DNA of 16,554 nucleotides from Firmicutes bacterium UBA3553 (GTDB lineage Bacteria; Bacillota; Clostridia; Tissierellales; Sedimentibacteraceae), in contig DFOA01000033.1 of NCBI GenBank assembly GCA_002381185.1, positions 249,752 through 266,305 on the forward strand, in the 5' to 3' direction. The notes below the pieces were generated by a model. The model was not told where the DNA came from. It worked only from the letters and a program-made list of their open reading frames with translations, and searched no databases. Every line of letters starts with the position of its first letter. Position 1 is the first letter of the stretch. Shown in pieces: positions 14,104 to 16,554 of this stretch. A program made the position numbers and the translations under genes.

Positions 14104-15774
14104 ATGCTAATTAGATTAAAAAGAATCGATAGAAAAGAAGATGAGTCAATTATGTTTAATTTCCCTTATGATGAAAGCGAAGTATCCAATGTATATAATC
14201 AACTGGAGCTTGAAACGTCAACTGCTCCCAACTGTTATATTGATGGAGTGGTCTATGATCCAGATATGAATGAAGTTTTAAAAGGTAAAGAATGCAATAT
14301 CGATGAATTAAATTTCTTATTTAAGAGGATGGATAGTTTCGATACAAAGGAAAGAAAAGTATTTTTAGCTTCTGCCTTTGCAGAAAATTCCAAAACAATA
14401 GCAGAGCTAATTAATCTAAGCTTTAATACTCATTGCTATAGCCTTGTAAGTGACTTTAATAATCTAGAAACCGTAGGAAAAGACTTATACCTATCAGAAA
14501 AGCAGGCAGTAGCAGTAAAAAAATTAGATGAACTTGATGGTGAATCATATGCAATGGAGGTAATAAAAAATAATCCTAATTCTAGAATTACTCCTTATGG
14601 GGTCCTATATAAAAACAGCAATGAACCAGAGCAAATATATAATGGCAAGCAGTTTCCCTTATATCATTGGAAAGAAAATGTGGCAACAGTACAGCTGACC
14701 GTAAAAGATGCGAATGAATTTATTTATCTTCCTTGTTCTGATGTTGAAATTGAAAAGGCGCTGATGAGATTAGAAACTCCTTACTTACATGATTGTGAAG
14801 TTACAATTATAGATGATAATTTTTCAAAAGAAGTATTAGATATTATTTCTGCTGATGCAACATCATTAACTAAGATAGATACCTTAAATAAATTAGCAGA
14901 GTACTATAAGGAAATAGGCAACCATGATATAGAATATTTTGAAAAGCTTATGGACTATGTTAAACCTAGAACTGTTGATGAAATCTTTGCACTAGCAGAT
15001 TCCATGTATGAGTTTGAATTATTTGATGGTATTAAAGATATAGAAAGCTATGGAAGATATATGATTTGTGACTCAGGACATTTTGAATATGATTCAAATC
15101 TTGAAGAATACATTGATTTTAAAAGATACGGTAGAGAGAAAATGGCACAGGAAGATGGAGCATTTTCAGAGAAAGGATATATCACTTACCATGGATATAA
15201 TCAAAAACTTGCCAATTTATTATTTGAAAATCTTGGATTGGTATTTTCTGAACAGGAAGAACAAAAAATCTTAAAACTGTATATGCCTCTTGAAATAACT
15301 ACCTATGATATAGAAAATGAATATGGTTATAAAGAATATGCAAATGAACCACAGGAAATTTCAAATACTGAAGTTGCCCAATATCTAGATGTAATTCTAA
15401 AGGCAATAGAAGATGATAATCTTCCAGAAGAAGAACAGAGAGGTCTGATGAGATATTATGATGACCACGATAGTGTCAATGCTAAGGTTTCAAAGTATGT
15501 ATTCTCTGTAGAAGAGATTAATGGAGAACTAATGGGGGTGGCTATTCTTACTTTAAATGATGATTTGACTCCAAAGGAACTTGAAAAGATTAAAGAAAAT
15601 GTAACTGGACAGGTGTCTGATGGCTGGTCAGAGGGTTTTGAACAGAGAGAGATTAATACCGATTTGGGAGATATTTATGTTAGTTTTTGGAACAGTGGTA
15701 ACTGGTTTATTAAGACAGCTGAAGAAATGGGTATAGAAGAAAATCAAAAAATGGGAGGTATGAAATTTGAATAA
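14104..15774 (+). CDS. Large ArdA-like antirestriction protein with internal duplication
   Basis: At 556 residues this is about three times the size of classic ArdA, an acidic DNA mimic that blocks type I restriction enzymes. The first unit spans residues 17-131 (with NIDELNFLFKRMDSF and INLSFNTHCYSLVSDFNN). A related second unit spans about 193-322 (with KIDTLNKLAEYYKEI and FALADSMYEFELFDGI). An ArdA-like continuation follows (NLEEYIDFKRYGREKM, 332-347). A separate C-terminal domain lies at about 461-540, with SDGWSEGFEQ and FWNSGNWFI. The protein is rich in D and E throughout, as expected for DNA mimicry. The ATG has GGAGGAG upstream. Its last codons overlap the start of the next gene. ArdA membership is by pattern; activity is inferred. 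Confidence 0.7.
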   Translation: MLIRLKRIDRKEDESIMFNFPYDESEVSNVYNQLELETSTAPNCYIDGVVYDPDMNEVLKGKECNIDELNFLFKRMDSFDTKERKVFLASAFAENSKTIAELINLSFNTHCYSLVSDFNNLETVGKDLYLSEKQAVAVKKLDELDGESYAMEVIKNNPNSRITPYGVLYKNSNEPEQIYNGKQFPLYHWKENVATVQLTVKDANEFIYLPCSDVEIEKALMRLETPYLHDCEVTIIDDNFSKEVLDIISADATSLTKIDTLNKLAEYYKEIGNHDIEYFEKLMDYVKPRTVDEIFALADSMYEFELFDGIKDIESYGRYMICDSGHFEYDSNLEEYIDFKRYGREKMAQEDGAFSEKGYITYHGYNQKLANLLFENLGLVFSEQEEQKILKLYMPLEITTYDIENEYGYKEYANEPQEISNTEVAQYLDVILKAIEDDNLPEEEQRGLMRYYDDHDSVNAKVSKYVFSVEEINGELMGVAILTLNDDLTPKELEKIKENVTGQVSDGWSEGFEQREINTDLGDIYVSFWNSGNWFIKTAEEMGIEENQKMGGMKFE

Positions 15775-16063
15775 TAGAAATCAAGTAGAAAGAATTAAGA
15801 ACAGCTACCCTGTCGGGACACGAATTGAATTAGTTTCAACAATGGATGATGTGCAAGGTGTTGAAAAAGGTACAAAGGGAACAGTGATAGGGGTAGATGA
15901 CATTGGAACCATACACATGAAATGGGATAATGGAAGAGGACTTGGTCTTATTCCTGGAGAAGATAATTTTAAAGTATTATCTCGTCCACAGGAAGAAGAG
16001 ATTAAAGAGTCAAATGAGCCTTTCAAAGAGCAATCACAAGGCATGGGAGGAATGAGCTTATAA
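15767..16063 (+). CDS. DUF4314-containing accessory protein
   Basis: A 98-residue protein of the DUF4314 family. The core runs from YPVGTRIELVSTMDD through GTKGTVIGVDDIGTIHMKWDNGRGLGLIPG to DNFKVL, about residues 14-70, the small beta-rich fold usual for the family. An acidic tail ends GMGGMSL. The start is a TTG at 15767 inside the end of the ArdA-like gene (8-nt overlap). GGGAGG lies seven bases upstream, within that gene's C-terminal MGGM codons, so translation is coupled. DUF4314 proteins are frequent in the antirestriction region of Firmicute conjugative elements, but their biochemical role is unknown. The tail again contains ATGGGAGGAATG, a ribosome-site-like sequence, although no gene begins directly after it. 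Confidence 0.85.
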   Translation: MNNRNQVERIKNSYPVGTRIELVSTMDDVQGVEKGTKGTVIGVDDIGTIHMKWDNGRGLGLIPGEDNFKVLSRPQEEEIKESNEPFKEQSQGMGGMSL

Positions 16064-16128
16064 AATATATTCTAGTAGATATGCTAGGCAACTTGTGATA
16101 TATTGTGGTGCTTGAAGGAGGTGGCATC

Positions 16129-16416
16129 ATGGAAGATATCACTGAGGTACTTAACAATGCAGTAACTGAGCGACTGGAGATAGCATATTTTGAACTGATT
16201 AAGGAAAATGAGGAAGTAAAGCAAGGGGTTGAAACAGTAAAGGAACTAAGCACAAAGCTATATGAAAACACTGATATACCAAAAGAAGTAAGGAGGCAGA
16301 TTGAAGACTATAAAGATATATCAGACTTTGTAGAAAGAGAAATTCAAAAATTTGTTTATATGGAAGGAATAAAAGATAGCATCAAGCTTTTAAGAGAACT
16401 TGGTGTACTAAGGTAG
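16129..16416 (+). CDS. Small helical accessory protein, 95 aa
   Basis: I do not recognise a named family with certainty. The 95-residue product (MEDITEVLNNAVTER...) is charged, almost free of proline and glycine, and predicted to be nearly all helix, with a likely coiled-coil stretch around residues 25-50. The pattern resembles small helical DUF proteins found next to DUF4314 genes in conjugative elements. The frame opens at 16105 with GTG/TTG codons, but the ATG at 16129 is chosen because GAAGGAGGTG lies five bases before it. It is 65 bases after the DUF4314 gene and directly followed by a terminator, so it is the last gene of the cluster. Confidence 0.7.
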   Translation: MEDITEVLNNAVTERLEIAYFELIKENEEVKQGVETVKELSTKLYENTDIPKEVRRQIEDYKDISDFVEREIQKFVYMEGIKDSIKLLRELGVLR

Positions 16417-16440
16417 CACGGAAGATATCCGTGTTTTTTT
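16417..16440 (+). terminator. Intrinsic terminator after the 95-aa gene
   Basis: CACGGA (16417-16422) pairs with TCCGTG (16428-16433) around AGATA, followed by a T-run at 16434-16440. The stem starts on the base after the stop codon. Confidence 0.8.
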
Positions 16441-16457
16441 AATATCTAAAAACAGAT

Positions 16458-16508
16458 AAGGCCGATTGTTTGCTGTAAATTACAGCATATCAGTCGGCCT
16501 TTTTTTTG
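16458..16508 (+). terminator. Second, composite terminator hairpin
   Basis: AAGGCCGA (16458-16465) pairs with TCGGCCTT (16494-16501), extended by one wobble, and a T-run reaches about 16507. The loop contains its own perfect 7-bp hairpin, TGCTGTA (16471-16477) with TACAGCA (16481-16487). With the hairpin at 16417 it forms a tandem stop. The remaining bases to 16554 show no gene I can support. Confidence 0.75.
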
Positions 16509-16554
16509 TTGCCCATAAACAATCATATCCACGGTGTTATGAAACATGGCATGA

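Noticed and set aside
16509..16554. Possible gene edge at the right end: an ATG at 16541 on + and a 24-codon open stretch on -
   Set aside because: Neither has a ribosome site or family pattern within the few bases available, so no call is justified.
1..16554. CRISPR array, tRNA or rRNA gene
   Set aside because: No regularly spaced repeats, no cloverleaf with a TTCGAATC-like arm and no rRNA signature were seen by eye; a covariance scan was not possible.

Overview
The window is AT-rich, with closely packed short operons, AGGAGG-type ribosome binding sites, a T-box leader and many intrinsic terminators. Together these point to a low-GC Firmicute, most likely an anaerobic member of the Clostridia or Tissierellia (a Sedimentibacter-like organism is only a guess). 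No rRNA gene, tRNA gene, CRISPR array, transposase or integrase was found.

Left part (1-11889) looks like ordinary chromosome. It holds the 3' end of an oligopeptide-type ABC ATPase, a TrmN6-like tRNA m6A methyltransferase, and a convergent FAD oxidoreductase carrying a C-terminal Rieske domain. Next comes a complete T-box leader controlling ileS, then a leftward type I 3-dehydroquinate dehydratase (aroD). The PTS enzyme I gene (ptsI) has a near-consensus promoter and is translationally coupled to a flavodoxin-like gene. A hot-dog thioesterase and a RumA/RlmD-type rRNA m5U methyltransferase close this part. The most notable gene is ileS. It encodes a eukaryote-like (type 2) enzyme whose class I HIGH signature reads GIHH instead of HxGH, an alteration linked in the literature to very high mupirocin resistance.

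Right part (11890-16554) looks accessory. The last 35 or so codons of rlmD use a different codon set from the rest of the gene. The 3' end of rlmD/rum genes is a known integration site for conjugative elements, so a junction may lie there. After a 329-bp gap with a possible 22-codon ORF there is an AraC-type regulator with a GyrI-like effector domain and its terminator. A leader with a direct repeat and a strong terminator hairpin then precedes a four-gene cluster: an unrecognised Cys-rich 229-aa protein, a 556-aa ArdA-like antirestriction protein with an internal duplication, a DUF4314 protein started by TTG inside the end of the previous gene, and a 95-aa helical protein. Two terminators end the cluster. 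Genes of this kind are typical cargo of integrative conjugative elements, but no integrase, relaxase or conjugation gene lies in the window.

Functionally, the left genes serve translation (tRNA and rRNA modification, charged tRNA-Ile sensing), sugar uptake and aromatic biosynthesis. The right cluster probably helps an incoming element evade host restriction.
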